A DNA stretch of 64,000 nucleotides from Nitrospirota bacterium (GTDB lineage Bacteria > Nitrospirota > Leptospirillia > Leptospirillales > Leptospirillaceae), in the NCBI GenBank assembly GCA_021840555.1, contig JAKBXW010000001.1, positions 1 to 64,000 on the forward strand. Reading direction: 5' to 3'. The position numbers were made by a program, and so were the translations under genes. The notes under the pieces were generated by a model. It was given only the letters and a program-made list of their open reading frames with translations, had not been told where the DNA came from and searched no databases. The first letter of the stretch is position 1. Each line of letters opens with the position of its first letter. Of this stretch, positions 9,188 to 16,683 are shown piece after piece.

Positions 9188-10396
9188 TCAGTGGGGACTC
9201 CACTGGACGCTCTTCAGATCAATTCCTTCCTTGGCCATTTCATAGAGGGGCGACATCTCCCGCAGTTTTTCGACCGCCTTGCGAACGCTGTGGATGACGG
9301 CCTCGATCTCCTCCATGGTGTTGAAGCGGCCCACCGAAAATCGGATGGAGGAGTGGGCCAGGTCCGTTCCGACTCCGAGAGACTTCAGAACGTACGAGGG
9401 TTCGAGCGTCGCCGATGTGCAGGCCGAGCCGGAGGAAAGCGCGATCTCGCGAAGCCCCATGAGCAGGGCCTCCCCCTCCACGAAGGCGAAGGAAAGATTG
9501 CTCACGGCGGGGCTCCTGTGCTCCCGGCTCCCGTTGACCTCCACATACTCGATGGCCTCAAGAATCCCGTTTTCGAGGCGGTCCCGCAAAGCCTTCCTGT
9601 GGGCAATTTCAGCGGGAAGATTTTCCCTGAGGATCCGGCAGGCGGCTCCGAATCCGACAATCCCCGGCGTATTGAGCGTCCCCGACCGGAAGCCCCGCTC
9701 ATGTCCTCCTCCCTCGATCTGGGGAGAGAGCCTGACGCGGGGTTTTCTGCGGACATAAAGGGCGCCCACACCCTTCGGTCCGTGAATCAGATGGGCGTTG
9801 AGGGTAAGAAGGTCGATATTCATGGCGTTGACGTCTATGGCCATCACCCCGGCGGCATAGGCGGCGTTGGTATGGAAAAGGACCCCTTTTTCACGGGTGA
9901 TTGCTCCGATCTCCGCGATCGGCTGAACGGTGCCCACCTCGTGGTTGACCGTCATGATGGAGACCAGAATCGTCTCCGGACGTATCGCCGCCCTTACCGC
10001 CTCCGGGTCGACCCTTCCGGTCCGGTCGACAGGGAGGACAGTCACCACAAAGCCCTGGGCCTCGAGAGAGCGGACAGGGTCGAGGACGGAGCGGATTTCC
10101 GTTTCGGTGGTGATGATATGATTTCCCTTCTCGCGGTACATGCCGGCCACGCCCTTGATGGCGAGGTTGTCCGACTCGGTCATTCCCGAAGTGAAGACGA
10201 TCTCCTTCGGGTCGGCCCCGATGAGGGTGGCAACCTCTTCGCGCCCTTTTTCGCACATCTCCTCGGCCCGCCACCCGAAGGCATGGTTCCGGGAGCTGGG
10301 ATTCCCGTATATGTCGGTAAATGCTGGAAGCATCGCTTCAAGGACGCGCGGATCAACCCTTGTGGTGGAGTGGTTGTCCAAATAGACTTGATCCAT
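9188..10396 (-). CDS. iscS: IscS-like protein lacking the PLP lysine (probable non-desulfurase)
   Basis: A 402-aa protein, alignable with IscS over its whole length and in the normal operon position. The persulfide loop is perfect (SSGSACTSATLEPSY, C326), as are T73, RSGT 237-240 and the C-terminal IscU-docking region. However, the Schiff-base lysine (K206 of E. coli) is L203 in NAHLIHGPKG. The aligned H104 is I101, N155 is H152, D180 is N177, Q183 is Y180 and S203 is N200. The bases at these codons read cleanly with no frameshift. On known IscS chemistry it should not form the cofactor aldimine. A persulfide-accepting scaffold role is inferred. The ATG has AAGGAG seven bases upstream; the start overlaps iscR by 44 bases. 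Confidence 0.88.
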   Translation of the reverse strand: MDQVYLDNHSTTRVDPRVLEAMLPAFTDIYGNPSSRNHAFGWRAEEMCEKGREEVATLIGADPKEIVFTSGMTESDNLAIKGVAGMYREKGNHIITTETEIRSVLDPVRSLEAQGFVVTVLPVDRTGRVDPEAVRAAIRPETILVSIMTVNHEVGTVQPIAEIGAITREKGVLFHTNAAYAAGVMAIDVNAMNIDLLTLNAHLIHGPKGVGALYVRRKPRVRLSPQIEGGGHERGFRSGTLNTPGIVGFGAACRILRENLPAEIAHRKALRDRLENGILEAIEYVEVNGSREHRSPAVSNLSFAFVEGEALLMGLREIALSSGSACTSATLEPSYVLKSLGVGTDLAHSSIRFSVGRFNTMEEIEAVIHSVRKAVEKLREMSPLYEMAKEGIDLKSVQWSPH

Positions 10397-10826
10397 CGGT
10401 GACTCCTTTCAGAACGGCCGGCTCCTGGCCCAGCTCCCGGATTGAGAGGGCCTCAAGAAACCATAAGATATTGTTTTGGAGTTTCTCCAGCGGGGACCGG
10501 ATGTCGCACTGGCCTCTCTGCTGGCATGTCTTGTCAGTTCCATCCGAGCAGCTGACGATCCCGACGGGTCCCTCGACCGCCACCAGGACCTTGAGGACGG
10601 AGATCTCTTCCGCTGGAATCTTGAGGGAATACCCTCCCTTCGGAGCGCTATGGCTCTGGATCAGGCCAGATTTGGACAGCTTCTGCATCACCTTGGCCAG
10701 AATTTCGGGAGGAATGCTGTAAAGGGCTGCGATATCCCGGACATTCGATATCCCGCCCTCTTCTGCCTTGGCCATGAGGTTCAGGGCCAGGAGGGCATAA
10801 TCGACTTTTTTTGTGAGTTTGAGCAT
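10353..10826 (-). CDS. iscR: Rrf2-family iron-sulfur regulator IscR
   Basis: A 157-aa transcription factor with an N-terminal winged helix (KVDYALLALNLMA, then SIPPEILAKVMQKLSKSGLI) and three cysteines C93, C101 and C107 that match the [2Fe-2S] ligands of IscR. It probably senses Fe-S status and represses the operon. A type-1-like IscR box lies just upstream (10851-10867), indicating autoregulation. The C-terminal 15 residues overlap iscS in another frame. Confidence 0.93.
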   Translation of the reverse strand: MLKLTKKVDYALLALNLMAKAEEGGISNVRDIAALYSIPPEILAKVMQKLSKSGLIQSHSAPKGGYSLKIPAEEISVLKVLVAVEGPVGIVSCSDGTDKTCQQRGQCDIRSPLEKLQNNILWFLEALSIRELGQEPAVLKGVTDGSSLFGQPLHHKG

Positions 10827-10850
10827 CGAATTCTCCGACCTGATTTATCG

Positions 10851-10867
10851 CAGACCATTTTAGTCTG
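10851..10867 (-). promoter_or_regulatory. IscR type-1-like operator upstream of iscR
   Basis: On the minus strand the sequence CAGACTAAAATGGTCTG is a perfect 5-bp inverted repeat with a 7-bp spacer. Its core GACTAAAATGGTC matches the published type-1 pattern GACTRWWWYAGTC at all but one base. It sits 25-41 bases before the iscR start, where a repressor would cover the promoter. A weak TTGATT/GATAAA pair flanks it. Confidence 0.7.
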
Positions 10868-10897
10868 TAATCAATATATCAGGGGAGGAGCGGAGCG

Positions 10898-11905
10898 TCA
10901 AGGGGGTGTCTGGGTCCCGCTCTTTCCTGCGGAGATGGATTGGAGCCAGAGGGTGTCGAAGAGCTTCTGGGAGGCGTGAATGCGACCCTGGGAGAGGAGG
11001 TTTGCCAGCATATGCATCTGTCCTCCTCCATCCGGGGAGAGGGACCCCCATCCTCCCGAGCCATAGAGAAGAACGCGCCGGTCGAAAAGGGCCATGGGGC
11101 GAATGTAGGTGGGGAGATTCTCCGGTAGGATCCGGACGGGGACCCTGGCGGCGGTCAGCGCCAGGACCTCGGGGCGATAGCGGGCGAAGGTCTCCGGGGT
11201 GACGAGCACGCGGACCGGAAGTCCCCGCTGTCTGGCCGTCTTCAAGGCCTGGAGCAGACGGTACGAGTTCGGCATGCCGAAAAGGAGAAGGTCGGCCTGG
11301 TGCCTGGCCGAAAGAATCTGCTCGGACAGAAAGGTCCGGGCGAAGGGGCCGCGTCCGATGGCGCGGTGTCCCTGCGAGCTCATTCCGACACCGACTCCGA
11401 GAATCGAGCCGACGAGAATGACGATCAGAAGGGACTGACGCTCGAAGGGAGAGAAGATGTAGGTCGTTTTTCTTGAACGGGGGGGAGTGTGTTCGAGAAA
11501 GAGGATCCCTTTCCCGACGAGGAGGATGAAGGCAAAGCCTCCGGCAAAGCCCATGGCGGGCCAGGAGGTGTCGGCGTAGGAGGCATAAAAATAAAGGAGG
11601 CCACCGAGAATTGCCGGGATGAAATAGGCGAGGCTCTCCTGAAATCTTTTGGGATCCGCCCGCCCGAGCCATCGACGGGAGATTCCGTAGTGAAGAAGGG
11701 AAAATACGGTGAAGATCCCCATCCCGATGCCGACATCCAGAAGTCCGGTCTGCTGGTCCGACATCGCGCCGCCGACCAGCCCCATCAGAAAGGCCACCAG
11801 GCCGAAGATCTGTCCCGCGGCGGCTCCCATCAGGGCCGCCGAGAATTTTTCGTTCTTGTCTTCTACCTCGGGATCGATGATCCGGAGGTTAGGGTCAGTG
11901 GCCAC
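10898..11905 (-). CDS. Membrane protein with degenerate phospholipase-D-like C-terminal domain
   Basis: 335 aa. About five hydrophobic segments lie in the first 190 residues (around 24-48, 55-73, 92-110, 115-135 and 158-180). A soluble C-terminal part resembles one phospholipase-D fold half (LLFGMPNSYRLLQALKTARQRGLPVRVLVTP, cut here only to show the pattern's start and end; then a segment ending LLYGSGGWGS). The HxK catalytic motif is absent, so enzyme activity is unlikely. GTG at 11903-11905 follows AAAGGA. Overlaps the upstream gene by 11 bases. Function unknown. Confidence 0.65.
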   Translation of the reverse strand: MATDPNLRIIDPEVEDKNEKFSAALMGAAAGQIFGLVAFLMGLVGGAMSDQQTGLLDVGIGMGIFTVFSLLHYGISRRWLGRADPKRFQESLAYFIPAILGGLLYFYASYADTSWPAMGFAGGFAFILLVGKGILFLEHTPPRSRKTTYIFSPFERQSLLIVILVGSILGVGVGMSSQGHRAIGRGPFARTFLSEQILSARHQADLLLFGMPNSYRLLQALKTARQRGLPVRVLVTPETFARYRPEVLALTAARVPVRILPENLPTYIRPMALFDRRVLLYGSGGWGSLSPDGGGQMHMLANLLSQGRIHASQKLFDTLWLQSISAGKSGTQTPP

Positions 11906-12491
11906 CTTTGGTCGTTCCTTTGCTGGGGGGTGGAGGTGTCGAGGGGGAAAGTCCCGTCAGGGAGACGGACATCATGTGGTACTGGCCGGCGAAACGTTCT
12001 CCCATGAAAAGGGAGAGTGTGACCGGGTAGGAGGAGGGGGATCCGGGGAAGGTCAGGAGGGTCCGAAAGGTTTCTCCGCCGGAAAAGTGATGGTCTGCAG
12101 GAAATTCGGCCGTTCCCAGGAGAAGATTCCCGCTTTTGTCGACAAGGCTCGGGGGTTCGTAGGTGCCGACCTGGTAGTCGTTGAACTGGGGATTGCGGTG
12201 AAACCGGATCAGGAGGTCGATATAGGTTTTCCCGTTTTTCTCGAAAAGTCTTTCGGCCGTGAAGCCGATGATCTTGTTGTCGGAAACGGGCGCATAGGAG
12301 TCGGAGTAGGCGAGGGGGGCCTGGGAGGCATTGAGCGGTCCCGTGGCCATCTGCGCCGGAGGGGCCTGCCGTTCGGCGATTCCCCGGAAAAGGTCCGCCA
12401 CGAAGAGACCGCCCACAAGACCGATCACGATCATGAGTCCGATGGGGGAAAGGAGAATCCGGGAGAGGGGGGAGTCAAGGAGCTTTTTCAA
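11895..12491 (-). CDS. Hypothetical membrane-anchored protein (198 aa)
   Basis: The N-terminus has one hydrophobic helix (ILLSPIGLMIVIGLVGGLFV, about 12-31), then a periplasmic-looking domain of about 150 residues with beta-rich sequence and a Pro/Ser/Thr tail ending in TTKGGH. Start is TTG at 12489-12491, overlapping the CorC-like stop as TTGA, with GGAGG six bases upstream. It probably forms an operon with its neighbours. No family recognised. Confidence 0.65.
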   Translation of the reverse strand: MKKLLDSPLSRILLSPIGLMIVIGLVGGLFVADLFRGIAERQAPPAQMATGPLNASQAPLAYSDSYAPVSDNKIIGFTAERLFEKNGKTYIDLLIRFHRNPQFNDYQVGTYEPPSLVDKSGNLLLGTAEFPADHHFSGGETFRTLLTFPGSPSSYPVTLSLFMGERFAGQYHMMSVSLTGLSPSTPPPPSKGTTKGGH

Positions 12492-13840
12492 GGCCGACCT
12501 CCGTTTGTGATCCGGGAGACCGTTTGTCCCGAAGAGGAGTCTTGATCCAGAAATTCGACCTTCACACGGGCGACCCGTTGACGGTCGATTTCGACAACGG
12601 TCAGCTTCATGTTCTTGATGAAGAAAAATTCCCCTCCGCGGGGAATCGTCTGGAGCTGGGAGAGCACGAAGCCGGCGAGCGTTTCGTAGTCTTCTCCCTC
12701 GGGGATCGGGATGCCGTAATCCTCCGAAAGATCCCGCACCGACAGGGAGGCGTCCACGAGGTAGGATCCGTCCCGGAGGCGTTCGACAGGCTTGACGATC
12801 TCGTCCGATTCGTCCTCGATTTCCCCTACGATCTCCTCGAGAAGGTCCTCCATCGTCACAAGGCCGTCGAGGGCTCCGTACTCGTTCAGAACGAGGGCTA
12901 TTTGCGTCCGCCTCTTCTGCATTTCCTTCAGGATGTGGGGAACCTTCATGGATTCCGGAACAAAGTAGGGGGTATGAAGAATGCGCTCGATCCTGAAGGG
13001 AGAATTTTCGGTCAGGATGTCGACCAGGTCTTTGTAATAGAGGATTCCGACCACTTCGTCGGTGTCGCTCCGGAGGACCGGATACCGGGAATAGCGGTGT
13101 TCGGAGAAGACGGCCTGGATTTCGGGGAGTCCCATTGTCGTGCGAAGGGTGACCATTCTGACCCGGGGTACCATCACCTCGCGGACCGAGATGTCCGTGA
13201 ACTTGAAGACGCTCTGGATCAGATCCTGTTCGGTGCGATTGATGATTCCATGCTCGCCCCCCTCCTTAAGGAGGAGTTCGAGTTCTTCCGGACTGATCGG
13301 GTAGGAGGATGGACCGGGAGCGACGCGGAGGATCCGGAGGACCATGCGGCTGGTCAATGTGACGATGCGCACCGGGATCACAATGAGTTCGGAGAGGAGA
13401 AGAACGGGCCGGGCGAGACGGAGTGCGATGCGTTCGTTGTTCTGGATCGCCAGGGTTTTTGGGACGATTTCCCCCAGGACAAGCATTCCGTAGACCTGAA
13501 GGAGGATGACCGCGAAAACGGAAAGTGGAAGGACGACGTGATGCTCCTTGAGATCGACGAACATCGCCAGAACCGGTTTGAGCTTTTCGTAGGAAACGGT
13601 TCCGGTGGCCCCGGAGGCGAGGCCGGTGGAAAGGGTCATCATGACCTGCACCGTGGCGACGAACTGTTCCGGTTCCTTGCGAAGCTTCAGGAGGGCCCGG
13701 CTTTCGGGAGAACCGCTCCCTGAAAGCTGCTGGACACGGGAGAGTCTGAGGGAGATGATCGACAGTTCCGCCGCTGCGAGGATGGCATTGAAGAGAACGA
13801 GGACGGCGATCGCGAGCGCGTCAATCCAGAGGGGAGTCAT
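12488..13840 (-). CDS. Hemolysin-family CNNM/CBS transporter (CorC/TlyC-like)
   Basis: 450 aa with the usual order: DUF21/CNNM membrane domain in residues 1-190 (starting LWIDALAIAVLVLFNAILAA), paired CBS domains about 205-330 (ISVREVMVPRVRMVTL and ALVLNEYGALDGLVTMEDLLEEIVGEI in shortened form) and a C-terminal CorC_HlyC domain about 345-430. Such proteins are linked to magnesium or cobalt export and are often misnamed hemolysins. It heads a three-gene minus-strand group. The substrate is unknown. Confidence 0.88.
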   Translation of the reverse strand: MTPLWIDALAIAVLVLFNAILAAAELSIISLRLSRVQQLSGSGSPESRALLKLRKEPEQFVATVQVMMTLSTGLASGATGTVSYEKLKPVLAMFVDLKEHHVVLPLSVFAVILLQVYGMLVLGEIVPKTLAIQNNERIALRLARPVLLLSELIVIPVRIVTLTSRMVLRILRVAPGPSSYPISPEELELLLKEGGEHGIINRTEQDLIQSVFKFTDISVREVMVPRVRMVTLRTTMGLPEIQAVFSEHRYSRYPVLRSDTDEVVGILYYKDLVDILTENSPFRIERILHTPYFVPESMKVPHILKEMQKRRTQIALVLNEYGALDGLVTMEDLLEEIVGEIEDESDEIVKPVERLRDGSYLVDASLSVRDLSEDYGIPIPEGEDYETLAGFVLSQLQTIPRGGEFFFIKNMKLTVVEIDRQRVARVKVEFLDQDSSSGQTVSRITNGGRP

Positions 13841-14070
13841 CGTTCCTGAATCCTGGAGAGGAGCATGGAAAGCTCCGGACCCCTAACGGCGAACGTCCGC
13901 GATCCGGGGAGGAGGAGAAGGTTCTGATGCAGCACTCCTGGGTTGGCTCCCCCGAACTCCCGACATATCCTCTTCCATTGGGAAGTGGATCCTTAGTTTC
14001 TTCGGAAAGCCTCGCCCCTCGCATCTTTCATGGTTGCGGCGGGGTTTGGGGGGAATGGATCGATCGGTTC
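13841..14070. other. Intergenic region between divergent genes
   Basis: 230 bases between the CNNM gene (minus) and the consensus promoter for the small membrane protein (plus). I see no tRNA, no long inverted repeat and no convincing riboswitch. The minus-strand leader of the CNNM gene is GC-rich with short repeats of GGAG/CTCC, which could fold but match nothing I know. Confidence 0.5.
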
Positions 14071-14099
14071 TTGACAAGTGGACGCTTACTGCCTATATT
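14071..14099 (+). promoter_or_regulatory. Near-consensus sigma-70 promoter
   Basis: TTGACA at 14071-14076, a 17-base spacer, and TATATT at 14094-14099. The -35 is perfect and the -10 has one mismatch. It should drive the 39-aa membrane protein that starts 62 bases further on, implying strong expression. Confidence 0.85.
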
Positions 14100-14160
14100 G
14101 GGTATGCGTTGACGTTCTCATCATAAACTATTTTCCAGGAATTGAGCAAGGGGGCCAAAA

Positions 14161-14280
14161 ATGTACGATGCTCACAAGTTGGTGGGTTCCAACCCTAGCT
14201 TCATGGGCTGGATGGGCTTTCTCACGATTGTCGCCGTCATCTTTGCATGGGGATACGCGACCTCGACCAAGACCAAGTAG
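14161..14280 (+). CDS. Small membrane protein behind a strong promoter (39 aa)
   Basis: ATG at 14161 follows AAGGGGGCC with suitable spacing, and TAG ends it at 14278-14280. The 39-aa product has a short soluble N-terminus (MYDAHKLVGSNPSF), one hydrophobic helix (about 15-32, WMGFLTIVAVIFAWGYA) and a basic STKTK tail. A near-consensus promoter and a good terminator make this a complete monocistronic unit. Its size and shape recall small accessory subunits of membrane complexes such as cytochrome oxidases, but I cannot assign it to a family. Confidence 0.75.
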   Translation: MYDAHKLVGSNPSFMGWMGFLTIVAVIFAWGYATSTKTK

Positions 14281-14304
14281 TTTTTTACCGTTTCTGATCC
14301 CTCG

Positions 14305-14345
14305 AGCCTGAAGGAGAGATTTCCTCTTCTTCAGGCTTTTTCTTT
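14305..14345 (+). terminator. Rho-independent terminator of the 39-aa gene
   Basis: AGCCTGAAG at 14305-14313 pairs with CTTCAGGCT at 14329-14337, followed by a T-rich run. It closes the monocistronic unit started by the promoter at 14071. Confidence 0.8.
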
Positions 14346-14449
14346 TTCCAGCCTCTCCTGAATTCTCTTCGACTTTTTTTTCGACAGCCTGCCCTACCTG
14401 AATTTCCGTCAGAGTGACATCATCGAGAGGCAAGTTGCCTCAATGCCCC

Positions 14450-14479
14450 TTGACAAGAGTCTCCCTATTGGTATATGTT
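14450..14479 (+). promoter_or_regulatory. Probable sigma-70 promoter of aprA-aprB-sat
   Basis: TTGACA at 14450-14455, an 18-base spacer and TATGTT at 14474-14479. The spacer end and -10 contain TATTGGTATA, a 10-mer repeated in the regulatory region of the XRE regulator at the other end of the cluster (18284-18293), suggesting a shared operator. Confidence 0.65.
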
Positions 14480-14482
14480 ATT

Positions 14483-14506
14483 TTATTAGTAATATATTAA
14501 TAATAA
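14483..14506. promoter_or_regulatory. AT-rich palindrome between aprA promoter and start
   Basis: A 24-base palindrome: outer arms TTATTA and TAATAA flank a perfect 10-base core TAATATATTA, with a single mismatched pair (G14489/A14500). It begins a few bases after the -10 box and ends just before the aprA ribosome site GGAGG, where a bound protein could block transcription. Candidate operator. Confidence 0.5.
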
Positions 14507-14516
14507 TGGAGGCGAC

Positions 14517-16265
14517 ATGGAGACCAGGAAGATCGAGACGGATTTGTTGATCATTGGTGGGGGGACGGCCGGATGCTACGCCGCCATCATCGCCCGGCGG
14601 GAAAATCCCGACCAGAGGGTCCTTGTCGTGGACAAGGCCCATATCGATCGTTCCGGGTGTCTTGCCGGCGGAATGAATGCGATCAACGCCTACATCAACC
14701 CCGGAGAAACGGTCGACTCCTTCGTGGAATATGTCAGGATGGACGCGATGGGCATTCTCCGGGAAGATCTGGTCCGCTCCCAGGCGGCGCTCTTCCGCGA
14801 GGTTGTCGAAACGGTCGAGGCGATGGGGCTTCCGATCGTGAAGGATCCCGATGGAAAGTATTCTCCCCGGGGTCGGTGGAACATCAAGATTCATGGAGAA
14901 TCCCTCAAGCCGATTCTGGCCCGTGAGGTCCGGAAATCGGGAGCCGAAGTCCTGAACCGCGTGGTTGTGACGAATCTCATCGTGAAGGACGGAGGCGTCC
15001 ACGGAGCGTACGGATTCGGTCTCTCCGACGGAGCCTTTTATGTGATCGCATCCCGGAAGACCCTGGTGGCGACAGGCGGAGCCTCTGGAATCTATCGGCC
15101 CAACAACGAAGGAGCGGCCCGCCATAAAATGTGGTACTCCCCTTTCAACACAGGAGCGGGATACGCCATCGGGATCAGGGCGGGGGCGGAGATGACGAGC
15201 TTCGAGCACCGCTTCATCGCGCTCAGGACCAAGGACACGATCGCGCCTACCGGAACCCTCGCCCTGGGCTTTGGCGCCCCCCAGGTCAATTCGAAGGGGG
15301 AGGAGTTCATGAAGATCCGCTGGGCCGAATCGGGAGGCGAGGGGGCTCCGACGCCGCTGCGCCTCGAAGGACCCCTCCGGGAGATCGCAGCCGGAAACGG
15401 CCCCTGTTTCATGGATACCCGGCATCTGTCGAAGGGAGACCTCAAACGGTTGTATGAGGCCTACCTGGACATGTATCCCAACACCGTTCTCTACTGGGCG
15501 GCCAACCGGATCGATCTGACCAAAAGCCCGGTCGAGATCTGCGGAACCGAACCCTATCTGGTCGGCGGTCATTGCCAGGCCGGCTACTGGGTCGACGTCG
15601 ACCGGAGAACGACGCTAGGAAACCTCTTTGCGGCGGGAGATGTGGCGGGAGGGGCCCCCTACAAGTTTGTAAGCGGATGTTTCGCCGAGGGGGCGATCGC
15701 GGCCCGGGCCGCGGCCCGGGAGATTCGGTCGGAATCGGCGCCCGTTCAATTTCCAGACCCGGAGAAGATCGCACAGGAAAGGGAGCGGACTTTCCGCTGG
15801 AAGGCGGGGGCTCCTAAGGACTCAAGGCGAATCCGTCCAGACGAGGGGGAAGCGAGGCTTCAGAAAATCATGGACGAGTATGCCGGGGGAATCCGGACCT
15901 CCTATGCCATGAACGAGGCCGCCCTCCTCATGGCACGCCAAAAACTTTCCGAGTTTGCCGATGACCTTTCACGGATCGGGGCGGAAGATGAGCATGCGCT
16001 GATGCTGGCCCACGAGGTGGTGGACCGCGTGGATGTGGCCCGGGTGCTCGTGGAGCATCTTCTGGCCCGGAAGGAGACGCGGTGGCCCGGATTCCAGACC
16101 CGACTGGATTATCCGGAAAGCGATCGCCGATACGACCATTTCATCAATTCCGTGACGATGCCATCGGGTGATGTCCGGATCGTCCACCGAACCCTCGAGG
16201 GGGAGGAGATCGCCTGGAGCGATCATGGAGTGCCGGATTTCGAGAGGAGCCTTCAGGGTGTCTGA
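14517..16265 (+). CDS. aprA: Adenylylsulfate reductase alpha subunit, assimilatory clostridial type
   Basis: FAD-dependent subunit that reduces adenosine 5'-phosphosulfate to sulfite with AprB. The 582-aa protein starts with the dinucleotide-binding motif LLIIGGGTAGCYAA and continues with RSGCLAGGMNAINAYI, the HKMWYSPFNTGAGYAIGIRAG segment (shortened) and LFAAGDVAGGAPYKFVSG. The wording of these motifs matches the Clostridium/Desulfotomaculum assimilatory AprA group better than dissimilatory AprA. It heads aprA-aprB-sat; the ATG follows GGAGG. Confidence 0.88.
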   Translation: METRKIETDLLIIGGGTAGCYAAIIARRENPDQRVLVVDKAHIDRSGCLAGGMNAINAYINPGETVDSFVEYVRMDAMGILREDLVRSQAALFREVVETVEAMGLPIVKDPDGKYSPRGRWNIKIHGESLKPILAREVRKSGAEVLNRVVVTNLIVKDGGVHGAYGFGLSDGAFYVIASRKTLVATGGASGIYRPNNEGAARHKMWYSPFNTGAGYAIGIRAGAEMTSFEHRFIALRTKDTIAPTGTLALGFGAPQVNSKGEEFMKIRWAESGGEGAPTPLRLEGPLREIAAGNGPCFMDTRHLSKGDLKRLYEAYLDMYPNTVLYWAANRIDLTKSPVEICGTEPYLVGGHCQAGYWVDVDRRTTLGNLFAAGDVAGGAPYKFVSGCFAEGAIAARAAAREIRSESAPVQFPDPEKIAQERERTFRWKAGAPKDSRRIRPDEGEARLQKIMDEYAGGIRTSYAMNEAALLMARQKLSEFADDLSRIGAEDEHALMLAHEVVDRVDVARVLVEHLLARKETRWPGFQTRLDYPESDRRYDHFINSVTMPSGDVRIVHRTLEGEEIAWSDHGVPDFERSLQGV

Positions 16266-16304
16266 TCCGTACTTGGAACCTTAGTGCCAGGGAAAGGGAG
16301 TGAA

Positions 16305-16652
16305 ATGGGAATCGCAATCAGCGACAGTCTGTGCCATGGGTGTAAAAAGCTTACGGAGGCCCGATGTGTGGTGGCCTGTCCGGGAAACCTGATCCGGATG
16401 GATCAGACCGGATCTCTCGCGGTGATGCGGGAGCAGGCCGACTGCTGGGACTGCTATGCCTGTGTCAAGATGTGCCCGGTGGGGGCCATCGATATCGTTC
16501 TCCCGTATGAGCTGGCCGGACGGGAGGCGAGGCTCGTGCCGAAACTTAAGAGAGAGTCCATCCGGTGGACGCTCTCGGTTACCGGTGAATCCGACCAGAC
16601 ATTCGAGCTCGCCACGCGTGTTCCTGAAGAGCTGCTCGAGACGGAGTCCTGA
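16305..16652 (+). CDS. aprB: Adenylylsulfate reductase beta subunit (2x[4Fe-4S] ferredoxin)
   Basis: 115 aa with two cluster motifs: C10, C13, C21, C25 and C47, C50, C53, C57 (CWDCYACVKMCPVGAI). It passes electrons to the FAD of AprA. ATG at 16305 is preceded by AAGGGAG; an in-frame GTG 21 bases upstream lacks a ribosome site. It starts 39 bases after aprA and 31 bases before sat. The C-terminal tail (about 60-115) resembles the AprA-wrapping extension of AprB. Confidence 0.88.
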   Translation: MGIAISDSLCHGCKKLTEARCVVACPGNLIRMDQTGSLAVMREQADCWDCYACVKMCPVGAIDIVLPYELAGREARLVPKLKRESIRWTLSVTGESDQTFELATRVPEELLETES

Positions 16653-16683
16653 GATCACGTAAAATCTTGCAGAAGGAGAATCG

